From assembly GCA_963580455.1 (NCBI GenBank), contig OY756972.1, forward strand, positions 14,275,001-14,339,000: 64,000 bases of DNA, given 5' to 3'. Made by a program: the position numbers and the translations under genes. The notes beneath the pieces are model-generated. The model had not been told where the DNA came from, ran no database searches, and saw only the letters and a program-made list of their open reading frames with translations. Every line of letters starts with the position of its first letter. Position 1 is the stretch's first letter. This DNA comes from Euonymus europaeus (taxonomy: Eukaryota; Streptophyta; Magnoliopsida; Celastrales; Celastraceae). Of the stretch, positions 36,481 to 49,900 are shown in pieces.

Positions 36481-39400
36481 CATAGAAAGTTGGTGTTTTG
36501 GCATCGAAATAATCTATGAAGCTTATACTCATAAAATTCGACATATAAGAACAATAAAAAGTGTACATCGAGAAACTTTGATGTTCCGAAGTTGCTCAAC
36601 TCTCTCTATGTAGGAGCTTTTAACGGTTTTGTCCATTTGTCATAGAAAGTTGGTGTTTTGCCATCCAAATAATTTAGGAAACTTATACTCGTAAAATTTG
36701 ACATATAAGAACAATAAAAATTGTACACCGAGCAACTTTGATGGTCCGAAGTTGCTCAACTCTCTCTATGGAGGAGCTTTTAACGGTTTCGTCCATTTGT
36801 CATAGAAAGTTGGTGTTTTTGCATCGAAATAATCCATGAAGCTTATACTCGTAAAATTTGACATATAAGAACAATAAAAATTGTACACCGAGCAACTTTG
36901 ATGGTCCGAAGTTGCTCAACTCTCTCTATGTAGGAGCTTTTAACGGTTTGGTCCATTTGTCATAGAAAGTTGGTGTTTTGGAATCAAAATAATCAAGGAA
37001 GCTTATACTCTTAAAATTCGACATATAAGAACAATAAAAATTGTAGACGGAGCAACTTTGATGGTCCGAAGTTGCTCAACTCTCTCTATGGAGGAGCTTT
37101 TAACGGTTTCGTCCATTTGTCATAGAAAGTTGGTGTTTTGGCATCGAAATAATCTATGAAGCTTATACTCTTAAAATTTGCCATATAAGAACGATAAAAA
37201 TTGTAAACCTAGCAACTTCCATGGTCTGAAGTTGCTCAACTTTCTCTGTGGAGGAGCTTTTAACGGTTTTGTCCATTTGTCATAGAAAGTAGGTGTTTTG
37301 GCGTCGAAATAATCTATGAAGCTTATACTCGTAAAATTTGACATATAAGAACAATAAAAATTGTACACCGAGCAACTTTGATGGTCCGAAGTTGCTCAAC
37401 TCTCTCTATGGAGGAGCTTTTAGCGGTTTTATCCATTTGTCATAGAAAGTTGGTGTTTTGGCATCGAAATAATCTACGAAGCTTATACTAATAAAATTTT
37501 ACATAAAACAACAATAAAAAGTCTATCCCGAGCAACTTGGGTAGTCCGAAGTTGCTCAACTCTCTCTATGTACGAGATTTTAACGGTTTTTTTCATTTGT
37601 CATAGAAAGTTGTTGTTTTGGCATCCAAATAATCTAGGAAACTTATACTCGTAAAATTTGACATATAAGAACAATAAAAATTGTACACCGAGCAACATTG
37701 ATGTTTCGAAGTTGGTCAACTCTCTCTATGGAGAAGCTTTTAACGGTTTTGTCCATTTGTCATAGAAAGTTGGTGTTTTGTCATCGAAATAATCTAGGAA
37801 GCTTATACTCTTAAAATTTGACATATAATAAGAATAAAAATTGAACACCGAGCGACTTTGATGGTTCGAAGTTGCTCAACTCTCTCTATGGGAGAGCTTT
37901 TAGCGGTTTTATCCATTTGTCATAGAAAGTTGGTGTTTTGGCATCGAAATAATCTACGAAGCTTATACTCATAAAATTTTACATAAAACAACAATAAAAA
38001 GTCTATCCCGAGCAACTTTGGTAGTACGAAGTTGCTCAACTCTCTTTATGATGGAGCTTTTAACGGTTTTGTTCATTTGTCATAGAAAGTTGGTGTTTTG
38101 GCATTGAAATAATCTATGAAGCTTATACTCATAAATTTCGACATATAAGAACAATAAAAAGTGTACACCGAGAAACTTTGATGATCGAAGTTGCTCAACT
38201 CTCTCTATGTACGAGATTTTAACGGTTTTTTTCATTTGTCATAGAAAGTTGTTGTTTTGGCATCCAAATAATCTAGGAAACTTATACTCGTAAAATTTGA
38301 CATATAAGAACAATAAAAATTGTACACCGAGCAACTTTGATGGTCCGAAGTTGCTCAACTCTCTCTATGGAGGAGCTTTTAACGGTTTTTTCCATTTGTC
38401 ATAGAAAGTTAGTGTTTTGGCATCGAAATAATCAATGAAGCTTATACTCATAAAATTCGACATATAAGAACAATAAAAAGCGTACACCGAGCAACTTTGA
38501 TGGTCCGAAGTTGCTCAACTCTCTCTATGTCGGAGCTTTTAACGGTTTTGTCCATTTGTCATAGAAAGTTGGTGTTTTGGCATCCAAATAATCTAGGAAA
38601 CTTATACTCGTAAAATTTGACTTATAAGAACAATAAAAATTGTACACCGAGCAACTTTGATGTTCCGAAGTTGCTCAACTCTCTCTATGGAGGAGCTTTT
38701 AAAGGTTTGGTCCATTTGTCATAGAAAGTTGGTGTTTTGGAATCGAAATAATCTAGGAAGCTTATACTCATAAAATTCGACATATAAGAACAATAAAAAG
38801 TCTATCCCGAGAAACTTTGATAGTCTGAAGTTGTTCAACCCTCCCTATGGAGGAGCTTTTAACGGTTTCGTCCATTTCTCATAGAAAGTTGGTGTTTTGG
38901 CATCGAAATAATTCATGAAGCTTATACTCATAAAATTTGAATTATCATAAGAATAAAAATTGTACACCGAGCAACTTCGATGGTCCGAAGTTGCTCAACT
39001 CTCTCTATGGAGGAGCTTTTTATGATTTTTTCCATTTGTCATAGAAAGTTGGTGTTTTGGAATCAAAATAATCTAGGAAACTTATACTCATAAAATTTGA
39101 CATAGAAGAACAATAAAAAGTCTATCTCGAGCAACTTTGATAATTCGAAGTTGCTCAACTCTCTCTATGGAGTAGCTTTTAACGGGTTTCTCCATTTCTC
39201 ATAGAAAGTTGGTGTTTTGGCATCAAAATAATCTAGGAAGCTCATACTCGTAAAATTTGACTTATAATAAGAATAAAAATTGTACACCGAGTGACTTCGA
39301 TGGTCCAAAGTTTCTCAACTCTCTCTATGGAGGAGCTTTCAACGATTTTTTCCATTTTTCATAGAAAGTTGGTGTTTTGGAATCAAAATAATCTAGGAAG

Positions 39401-39800
39401 CTTATACTCATAAAATTTGACATAGAGTAAAAAGTCTATCCCGAGCAACTTTGATAGTCCGAAGTTGCTAAACTCTCTCTATGGAGGAGCTTTTAACGGG
39501 TTTCTCCATTTCTCATAGAAAGTTGGTGTTTTGGCATCGAAATAATCAATGAATCTTAAACTCGTAAAATTTGACATAGAAGAACAAAAAAAAGTCTATC
39601 CCGAGCAACTTTGATGGTCTGAAGTTGCTCAACTCTGTCTATGAGGAGGCTTTTAACGATTTTGTCCATTTGTCATAGAAAGTTGGTGATTTGGCATCGA
39701 AATAATCAATGAAGCTTAAACTCGTAAAATTTGACATATAAGAACAATAAAAATTGTACACCGAGCAACTTTAATGGTCCGAAGTTGCTCAACTCTCTCT
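36481..39800 (+). repeat. Transition zone between variant families
   Basis: About twenty-one monomers. The last TTGTAGACGG unit is near 37041. From about 37370 new variants appear: TTTAGCGG with ACATAAAACAAC, GGTAGTACGAAG, ATAATAAGAATAAAAATTG, GATGATCGAAG (1-bp loss), and from about 38830 GTTGTTCAACCCTCCC. Near 39424 CATAGAGTAAAAAGTC has lost 6 bp against CATAGAAGAACAATAAAAAG. No clean HOR, but 37840-38480 resembles 39913-40560. Confidence 0.8.
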
Positions 39801-41041
39801 ATGTAGGAGCTTTTAACGGTTTTGTCCATTTGTCATAGAAAGTTGGTGTTTTGTCATCGAAATAATCTAGGAAGCTTATACTCTTAAAATTTGACATATA
39901 ATAAGAATAAAAATTGAACACCGAGCGACTTTGATGGTTCGAAGTTGCTCAACTCTCTCTATGGTAGAGCTTTTAGCGGTTTTATCCATTTGTCATAGAA
40001 AGTTGGTGTTTTGGCATCGAAATAATCTACGAAGCTTATACTCATAAAATTTTACATAAAAAAACAATAAAAAGTCTATCCCGAGCAACTTTGGTAGTAC
40101 GAAGTTGCTCAACTCTCTTTATGATGGAGCTTTTAACGGTTTTGTTCATTTGTCATAGAAAGTTGGTGTTTTGGCATTGAAATAATCTATGAAGCTTATA
40201 CTCATAAATTTCGACATATAAGAACAATAAAAAGTGTACACCGAGAAACTTTGATGATCGAAGTTGCTCAACTCTCTCTATGTACGAGATTTTAACGGTT
40301 TTTTTCATTTGTCATAGAAAGTTGTTGTTTTGGCATCCAAATAATCTAGGAAACTTATACTCGTAAAATTTGACATATAAGAACAATAAAAATTGTACAC
40401 CGAGAAACTTTGATGGTCCGAAGTTGCTCAACTCTGTCTATGGAGGAGCTTTTAACGGTTTTATCCATTTGTCATAGAAAGTTAGTGTTTTGGCATCGAA
40501 ATAATCAATGAAGCTTATACTCATAAAATTCGACATATAAGAACAATAAAAAGTGTACACCGAGCAACTTTGATGGTCCGAAGTTGCTCAACTCTCTCCA
40601 TGTAGGAGCTTTTAACGGTTTTGTCCATTTGTCATAGAAAGTTGGTGTTTTGGCATCCAAATAATCTAGGAAACTTATACTCGTAAAATTTGACTTATAA
40701 GAACAATAAAAATTGTTCACCGAGCAACTTTGATGTTCCGAAGTTGCTCAACTCTCTCTATGGAGGAGCTTTTAAGGGTTTGGTCCATTTGTCATAGAAA
40801 GTTGGTGTTTTGGAATCGAAATAATCTAGGAAGCTTATACTCATAAAATTCGACATATAAGAACAATAAAAAGTCTATCCCGAGAAACTTTGATAGTCTG
40901 AAGTTGTTCAACCCTCCCTATGGAGGAGCTTTTAACGGTTTCGTCCATTTCTCATAGAAAGTTGGTGTTTTGGCATCGAAATAATTCATGAAGCTTGTAC
41001 TCATAAAATTTGACTTATAATAAGAATAAAAATTGTACACC

Positions 41042-41069
41042 GAGCAACTTCGATGGTCCGAAGTTGCTC
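41042..41069. repeat. Strengthened dyad, 11-bp perfect arms
   Basis: GAGCAACTTCG (41042-41052) pairs with CGAAGTTGCTC (41059-41069) around the loop ATGGTC. Compared with the common form, a single T-to-C change lengthens the perfect arms from 9 to 11 bp. This version is frequent in the right part of the window, for example near 43920, 45840, 48210, 51090 and 53010. Confidence 0.85.
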
Positions 41070-44000
41070 AACTCTCTCTATGGAGGAGCTTTTAACGATT
41101 TTTTCCATTTGTCATAGAAAGTTGGTGTTTTGGAATCAAAATAATCTAGGAAACTTATACTCATAAATTTGACATAGAAGAACAATAAAAAGTCTATCCC
41201 GAGCAACTTTGGTAGTCCGAAGTTGCTCAACTCTCTCTATAGAGGAGCTTTTAACGGGTTTCTCCATTTGTCATAGAAAGTTGGTGTTTTGGCATCGAAA
41301 TAATCTATGAAGCTTAAACTCGTAAAATTTGACATATAAGAACAATAAAAAGTGTACACCGAGCAACTTTGATGGTCCGAAGTTGCTCAACTCTCTCTAT
41401 GGAAGAGCTTTGAGCGGTTTTATCCATTTGTCATAGAAAGTTGGTGTTTTGGCATCGAAATAATCTACGAAGCTTATACTCGTAAAATTTGAGATAAAAC
41501 AACAATAAAAAGTCTATCCTGAGCAACTTTGGTAGTCCGAAGTTGCTCAACATTCTCTATGGAGGAGCTTTTAACGATTTTTTTCATTTGTCATAGAAAG
41601 TTGTTGTTTTGGCATCGAAATAATCCATGAAGCTTATACTCGAAAAATTTGACATATAAGAACAATAAAAATTGTACACCGAGCAACTTTGATGGTCCGA
41701 AGTTGCTCAACTCTCTCTATGGAGGAGCTTTTAAAGGTTTTTTTCATTTGTCATAGAAAATTGGTGTTTTGTAATCGAAATAATCTTGGAAGCTAGTATT
41801 AATAAAATTTTACATAGAAGAACAATAAAAAGTGTACATAGATCAACTTTGATGGTCCGGAGTTGCTCAACTCTTTCTATGGAAGAGCTTTTAACGGTTT
41901 TGTCCAATTGTCTTAGAAAGTTGGTGTTTTGGCATCGAAATAATCTATGAAGCTTATACTCATAAAATTCGACATATAAGAACAATAAAAAGTGTACACC
42001 GAGCAACTTTGATGGTCCGAAGTTGCTCAACTCTCTCTATGTAGGAGCTTTTAACGATTTTTTCTATTTGTTATAGAAAGTTGGTGTTTTGGCATCCAAA
42101 TAATCTAGGAAACTTATACTCTTAAAAGTTGACATATAATAAGAATAAAAATTGTACACCGAGCGACTTTGATGGTCCGAAGTTGCTCAACTCTCTCTAT
42201 AGAGGAGCTTTTAGCGGTTTTATCCATTTGTCATAGAAAGTTGGTGTTTTGGCATCGAAATAATCTACGAAGCTTATACTAATAAAATTTTACATAAAAC
42301 AACAATAAAAAGTCTATCCCGAGCAACTTGGGTAGTCCGAAGTTGCTCAACTCTCTTTATGGAGGAGCTTTTAACGGTTTTGTCCATTTGTCATAGAAAG
42401 TTGGTGTTTTGGCATTGAAATAATCTATGAAGCTTATACTCATAAAATTCGACATATAAGAACAATAAAAAGTGTACACCGAGAAACTTTGATGATCGAA
42501 GTTGCTCAACTCTCTCTATGTAGGAGCTTTTAACGGTTTTTTCTATTTGTCATAGAAAGTTGTTGTTTTGGCATCCAAATAATCTAGGAAACTTATACTC
42601 GTAAAATTTGACATATAAGAACAATAAAAATTGTACACCGAGCAACATTGATGTTTCGAAGTTGGTCAACTCTCTCTATGGAGAAGCTTTTAACGGTTTC
42701 GTCCATTTGTCGTAGAAAGTTGGTGTTTTGGAATCAAAATAATCTAGGAAGCTTATACTCATTAAATTTGATATAGAAGAACAATAAAAAGTCTTTCCCG
42801 AGCAACTTTGATAGTCCGAAGTTGCTTAACTCTCTCTATGGAGGAGCTTTTAACGGGGTTCTCCATTTGTCATAGAAAATTGTTGTTTTGGCATCGAAAT
42901 AATCTATGAAGCTTAAACTCGTAAAATTTGACATATAAGAACAATAAAAATTGTACACCGACCAACTTTGATGGTCCGAAGTTGCTCAACTCTCTTTATG
43001 GCGGAGCTTTTAACGGTTTTGTCCATTTGTCATAGAAAGTTGGTGTTTTGGCATCGAAATAATCTATGAAGCTTATACTCATAAATTTCGACATATAAGA
43101 ACAATAAAAAGTGTACACCGAGAAACTTTGATGATCGAAGTTGCTCAACTCTCTCTATGTACTAGATTTTAACGGTTTTTTTCATTTGTCATAGAAAGTT
43201 GTTGTTTTGGCATCCAAATAATCTAGGAAACTTATACTCGTAAAATTTGACATATAAGAACAATAAAAATTGTACACCGAGCAACTTTGATGGTCCGAAG
43301 TTGCTCAACTCTCTCTATGGAGGAGCTTTTAACGGTTTTATCCATTTGTCATAGAAAGTTAGTGTTTTGGCATCGAAATAATCAATGAAGCTTAGACTCA
43401 TAAAATTCGACATATAAGAACAATAAAAAGTGTACACCGAGCAACTTTGATGGTCCGAAGTTGCTCAACTCTCTCTATGTAGGAGCTTTTAACGGTTTTG
43501 TCCATTTGTCATAGAAAGTTGGTGTTTTGGCATCCAAATAATCTAGGAAACTTATACTCGTAAAATTTGACTTATAAGAACAATAAAAATTGTACACCGA
43601 GCAACTTTGATGTTCCGAAGTTGCTCAACTCTCTCTATGGAGGAGCTTTTAAAGGTTTGGTCCATTTTTCATAGAAAGTTGGTGTTTTGGAATCGAAATA
43701 ATCTAGGAAGCTTATACTCATAAAATTCGACATATAAGAACAATAAAAAGTCTATCCCGAGAAACTTTGATAGTCTGAAGTTGTTCAACCCTCCCTATGG
43801 AGGAGCTTTTAACGGTTTCGTCCATTTCTCATAGAAAGTTGGAGTTTTGGCATCGAAATAATTCATGAAGCTTATACACATAAAATTTGACTTATAATAA
43901 GAATAAAAATTGTACACCGAGCAACTTCGATGGTCCGAAGTTGCTCAACTCTCTCTATGGAGGAGCTTTTAACGATTTTTTCCATTTGTCATAGAAAGTT

Positions 44001-46680
44001 GGTGTTTTGGAATCAAAATAATCTAGGAAACTTATACTCATAAAATTTGACATAGAAGAACAATAAAAAGTCTATCTCGAGCAACTTTGATAATTCGAAG
44101 TTGCTCAACTCTCTCTATGGAGGAGCTTTTAACGGGTTTCTCCATTTCTCATAGAAAGTTGGTGTTTTGGCATCGAAATAATCAATGAATCTTAAACTCG
44201 TAAAATTTGACATAGAAGAACAAAAAAAAGTCTATCCCGAGCAACTTTGATGGTCTGAAGTTGCTCAACTCTGTCTATGAGGAAGCTTTTAACGATTTTG
44301 TCCATTTGTCATAGAAAGTTGGTGATTTGGCATCGAAATAATCAATGAAGCTTAAACTCGTAAAATTTGACATATAAGAACAATAAAAATTGTACACCGA
44401 GCAACTTTAATGGTCCGAAGTTGCTCAACTCTCTCTATGTAGGAGCTTTTAACGGTTTTGTCCATTTGTCATAGAAAGTTGGTGTTTTGTCATCGAAATA
44501 ATCTAGGAAGCTATACTCTTAAAATTTGACATATAATAAGAATAAAAATTGAACACCGAGCGACTTTGATGGTTCGAAGTTGCTCAACTCTCTCTACGGG
44601 AGAGCTTTTAGCGGTTTTATCCATTTGTCATAGAAAGTTGGTGTTTTGGCATCGAAATAATCTACGAAGCTTATACTCATAAAATTTTACATAAAACAAC
44701 AATAAAAAGTCTATCCCGAGCAACTTTGGTAGTACGAAAATGCTCAACTCTCTTTATGGAGGAGCTTTTAACGGTTTTGTCCATTTGTCATAGAAAGTTG
44801 GTGTTTTGGCATTGAAATAATCTATGAAGCTTATACTCATAAATTTCGACATATAAGAACAATAAAAAGTGTACACCGAGAAACTTTGATGATCGAAGTT
44901 GCTCAACTCTCTCTATGTACGAGATTTTAACGGTTTTTTTCATTTGTCATAGAAAGTTGTTGTTTTGGCATCCAAATAATCTTGGAAACTTATACTCGTA
45001 AAATTTGACATATAAGAACAATAAAAATTGTACACCGAGCAACTTTGATGGTCCGAAGTTGCTCAACTCTCTCTATGGAGGAGCTTTTAACGGTTTTATC
45101 CATTTGTCATAGAAAGTTAGTGTTTTGGCATCGAAATAATCAATGAAGCTTATACTCATAAAATTCGACATATAAGAACAATAAAAAGTGTACACCGAGC
45201 AACTTTGATGGTCCGAAGTTGCTCAACTCTCTCTATGGAGGAGCTTTTAACGGTTTTGTCCATTTGTCATAGAAAGTTGGTGTTTTGGCATCCAAATAAT
45301 CTAGGAAACTTATACTCATAAAATTTGACTTATAAGAACAATAAAAATTGTACACCGATCAACTTTGATGTTCCGAAGTTGCTCAACTCTCTCTATGGAG
45401 GAGCTTTTAAAGATTTGGTCCATTTGTCATAGAAAGTTGGTGTTTTGGAATCGAAATAATCTTGGAAGCTTATACTCATAAAATTCGACATATAAGAACA
45501 ATAAAAAGTCTATCCTGAGAAACTTTGATAGTCTGAAGTTGTTCAACCCTCCCTATGGAGGAGCTTTTAACGGTTTCGTCCATTTGTCATAGAAAGTTGG
45601 TGTTTTGGCATCGAAATAATTCATGAAGCTTATACTCATAAAATTTGACTTATAATAACAATAAAAATTGTACACCGAGCAACTTTGATGTTCCGAAGTT
45701 GCTCAACTCTCTCTATGGAGGAGCTTTTAACGATTTTTTCCATTTGTCATAGAAAGTTGGTGTTTTGGAATCAAAATAATTCATGAAGCTTATACTCATA
45801 AAATTTGACTTATAATAAGAATAAAAATTGTACACCGAGCAACTTCGATGGTCCGAAGTTGCTCAACTCTCTCTATGGAGGAGCTTTTAACGATTTTTTC
45901 CATTTGTCATAGAAAGTTGGTGTTTTGGAATCAAAATAATCTAGGAAACTTATACTCATAAAATTTGACATAGAAGAACAATAAAAAGTCTATCTCGAGC
46001 AACTTTGATAATTCGAAGTTGCTCAACTCTCTCTATGGAGGAGCTTTTAACGGGTTTCTCCATTTCTCATAGAAAGTTGGTGTTTTGGCATCGAAATAAT
46101 CTATGAAACTTAAACTCGTAAAATTTGACTTATAATAAGAATAAAAATTGTACACCGAGTGACTTCGATGGTCCAAAGTTGCTCAACTCTCTCTATGGAG
46201 GAGCTTTCAACGATTTTTTCCATTTTTCATAGAAAGTTGGTGTTTTGGAATCAAAATAATCTAGGAAGCTTATACTCATAAAATTTGACATAGAAGAACA
46301 ATAAAAAGCCTATCCCGAGCAACTTTGATAGTCCGAAATTGCTAAACTCTCTCTGTGGAGGAGCTTTTAACGGGTTTCTCCATTTCTCATAGAAAGTTGG
46401 TGTTTTGGCATCGAAATAATCAATGAATCTTAAACTCGTAAAATTTGACATAGAAGAACAAAAAAAAGTCTATCCCGAGCAACTTTGATGGTCTGAAGTT
46501 GCTCAACTCTGTCTATGAGGAAGCTTTTAACGATTTTGTCCATTTGTCATAGAAAGTTGGTGATTTGGCATCGAAATAATCAATGAAGCTTAAACTCGTA
46601 AAATTTGACATATAAGAACAATAAAAATTGTACACCGAGCAACTTTAATGGTCCGAAGTTGCTCAACTCTCTCTATGTAG

Positions 46681-46740
46681 GAGCTTTTAACGGTTTTGTC
46701 ATCGAAATAATCTAGGAAGCTTATACTCTTAAAATTTGAC
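46681..46740 (+). repeat. Internal 29-bp deletion in a monomer
   Basis: CGGTTTTGTC is followed directly by ATCGAAATAATC at 46700/46701. In full monomers 29 bp lie between, and the lost segment is flanked by the 7-bp direct repeat TTTTGTC, one copy of which remains. This is the signature of replication slippage. Confidence 0.88.
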
Positions 46741-46966
46741 ATATAATAAGAATAAAAATTGAACACCGAGCGACTTTGATGGTTCGAAGTTGCTCAACTC
46801 TCTCTATGGAGGAGCTTTTAACGGGTTTCTCCATTTGTCATAGAAAGTTGGTGTTTTGGCATCGAAATAATCTATGAAGCTTAAACTCGTAAAATTTGAC
46901 ATATAAGAACAATAAAAAATTGTACACCGACCAACTTTGATGGTCCGAAGTTGCTCAACTCTCTCT

Positions 46967-49900
46967 ATGTAGAAGCTTTTAACGGTTTTGTCCATTTGTC
47001 ATAGAAAGTTGGTGTTTTGTCATCGAAATAATCTAGGAAGCTTATACTCTTAAAATTTGACATATAATAAGAATAAAAATTGAACACCGAGCGACTTTGA
47101 TGGTTCGAAGTTGCTCAACTCTCTCTATGGGAGAGCTTTTAGCGGTTTTATCCATTTGTCATAGAAAGTTGGTGTTTTGGCATCGAAATAATCTACGAAG
47201 CTTATACTCATAAAATTTTACATAAAAAAACAATAAAAAGTCTATCCCGAGCAACTTTGGTAGTACGAAGTTGCTCAACTCTCTTTATGATGGAGCTTTT
47301 AACGGTTTTGTTCATTTGTCATAGAAAGTTGGTGTTTTGGCATTGAAATAATCTATGAAGCTTATACTCATAAATTTCGACATATAAGAACAATAAAAAG
47401 TGTACACCGAGAAACTTTGATGATCGAAGTTGCTCAACTCTCTCTATGTACGAGATTTTAACGGTTTTTTTCATTTGTCATAGAAAGTTGTTGTTTTGGC
47501 ATCCAAATAATCTAGGAAACTTATACTCGTAAAATTTGACATATAAGAACAATAAAAATTGTACACCGAGAAACTTTGATGGTCCGAAGTTGCTCAACTC
47601 TGTCTATGGAGGAGCTTTTAACGGTTTTATCCATTTGTCATAGAAAGTTAGTGTTTTGGCATCGAAATAATCAATGAAGCTTATACTCATAAAATTCGAC
47701 ATATAAGAACAATAAAAAGTGTACACCGAGCAACTTTGATGGTCCGAAGTTGCTCAACTCTCTCTATGTAGGAGCTTTTAACGGTTTTGTCCATTTGTCA
47801 TAGAAAGTTGGTGTTTTGGCATCCAAATAATCTAGGAAACTTATACTCGTAAAATTTGACTTATAAGAACAATAAAAATTGTTCACCGAGCAACTTTGAT
47901 GTTCCGAAGTTGCTCAACTCTCTCTATGGAGGAGCTTTTAAGGGTTTGGTCCATTTGTCATAGAAAGTTGGTGTTTTGGAATCGAAATAATCTAGGAAGC
48001 TTATACTCATAAAATTCGACATATAAGAACAATAAAAAGTCTATCCCGAGAAACTTTGATAGTCTGAAGTTGTTCAACCCTCCCTATGGAGGAGCTTTTA
48101 ACGGTTTCGTCCATTTCTCATAGAAAGTTGGTGTTTTGGCATCGAAATAATTCATGAAGCTTGTACTCATAAAATTTGACTTATAATAAGAATAAAAATT
48201 GTACACCGAGCAACTTCGATGGTCCGAAGTTGCTCAACTCTCTCTATGGAGGAGCTTTTAACGATTTTTTCCATTTGTCATAGAAAGTTGGTGTTTTGGA
48301 ATCAAAATAATCTAGGAAACTTATACTCATAAATTTGACATAGAAGAACAATAAAAAGTCTATCCCGAGCAACTTTGGTAGTCCGAAGTTGCTCAACTCT
48401 CTCTATAGAGGAGCTTTTAACGGGTTTCTCCATTTGTCATAGAAAGTTGGTGTTTTGGCATCGAAATAATCTATGAAGCTTAAACTCGTAAAATTTGACA
48501 TATAAGAACAATAAAAAGTGTACACCGAGCAACTTTGATGGTCCGAAGTTGCTCAACTCTCTCTATGGAAGAGCTTTGAGCGGTTTTATCCATTTGTCAT
48601 AGAAAGTTGGTGTTTTGGCATCGAAATAATCTACGAAGCTTATACTCGTAAAATTTGAGATAAAACAACAATAAAAAGTCTATCCTGAGCAACTTTGGTA
48701 GTCCGAAGTTGCTCAACATTCTCTATGGAGGAGCTTTTAACGATTTTTTCCATTTGTCATAGAAAGTTGTTGTTTTGGCATCGAAATAATCCATGAAGCT
48801 TATACTCGAAAAATTTGACATATAAGAACAATAAAAATTGTACACCGAGCAACTTTGATGGTCCGAAGTTGCTCAACTCTCTCTATGGAGGAGCTTTTAA
48901 AGGTTTTTTTCATTTGTCATAGAAAATTGGTGTTTTGTAATCGAAATAATCTTGGAAGCTAGTATTAATAAAATTTTACATAGAAGAACAATAAAAAGTG
49001 TACATAGATCAACTTTGATGGTCCGGAGTTGCTCAACTCTTTCTATGGAAGAGCTTTTAACGGTTTTGTCCAATTGTCTTAGAAAGTTGGTGTTTTGGCA
49101 TCGAAATAATCTATGAAGCTTATACTCATAAAATTCGACATATAAGAACAATAAAAAATGTACACCGAGCAACTTTGATGGTCCGAAGTTGCTCAACTCT
49201 CTCTATGTAGGAGCTTTTAACGATTTTTTCTATTTGTTATAGAAAGTTGGTGTTTTGGCATCCAAATAATCTAGGAAACTTATACTCTTAAAAGTTGACA
49301 TATAATAAGAATAAAAATTGTACACCGAGCGACTTTGATGGTCCGAAGTTGCTCAACTCTCTCTATAGAGGAGCTTTTAGCGGTTTTATCCATTTGTCAT
49401 AGAAAGTTGGTGTTTTGGCATCGAAATAATCTACGAAGCTTATACTAATAAAATTTTACATAAAACAACAATAAAAAGTCTATCCCGAGCAACTTGGGTA
49501 GTCCGAAGTTGCTCAACTCTCTTTATGGAGGAGCTTTTAACGGTTTTGTCCATTTGTCATAGAAAGTTGGTGTTTTGGCATTGAAATAATCTATGAAGCT
49601 TATACTCATAAAATTCGACATATAAGAACAATAAAAAGTGTACACCGAGAAACTTTGATGATCGAAGTTGCTCAACTCTCTCTATGTAGGAGCTTTTAAC
49701 GGTTTTTTCTATTTGTCATAGAAAGTTGTTGTTTTGGCATCCAAATAATCTAGGAAACTTATACTCGTAAAATTTGACATATAAGAACAATAAAAATTGT
49801 ACACCGAGCAACATTGATGTTTCGAAGTTGGTCAACTCTCTCTATGGAGAAGCTTTTAACGGTTTCGTCCATTTGTCGTAGAAAGTTGGTGTTTTGGAAT

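Larger units (their letters stand above)
39801..46966 (+). repeat. 7,166-bp duplication, copy 1
   Basis: The next 7,166 bp repeat this segment with all its small indels. By eye I count about a dozen mismatches, suggesting roughly 99.8% identity. Private changes: TCCATGTAGG near 40578, TACACATAAAA near 43875, TACGAAAATGC near 44734, ACCGATCAAC near 45356. Inside it, shorter series repeat, for example 43220-44150 against 45000-46050. Confidence 0.92.
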
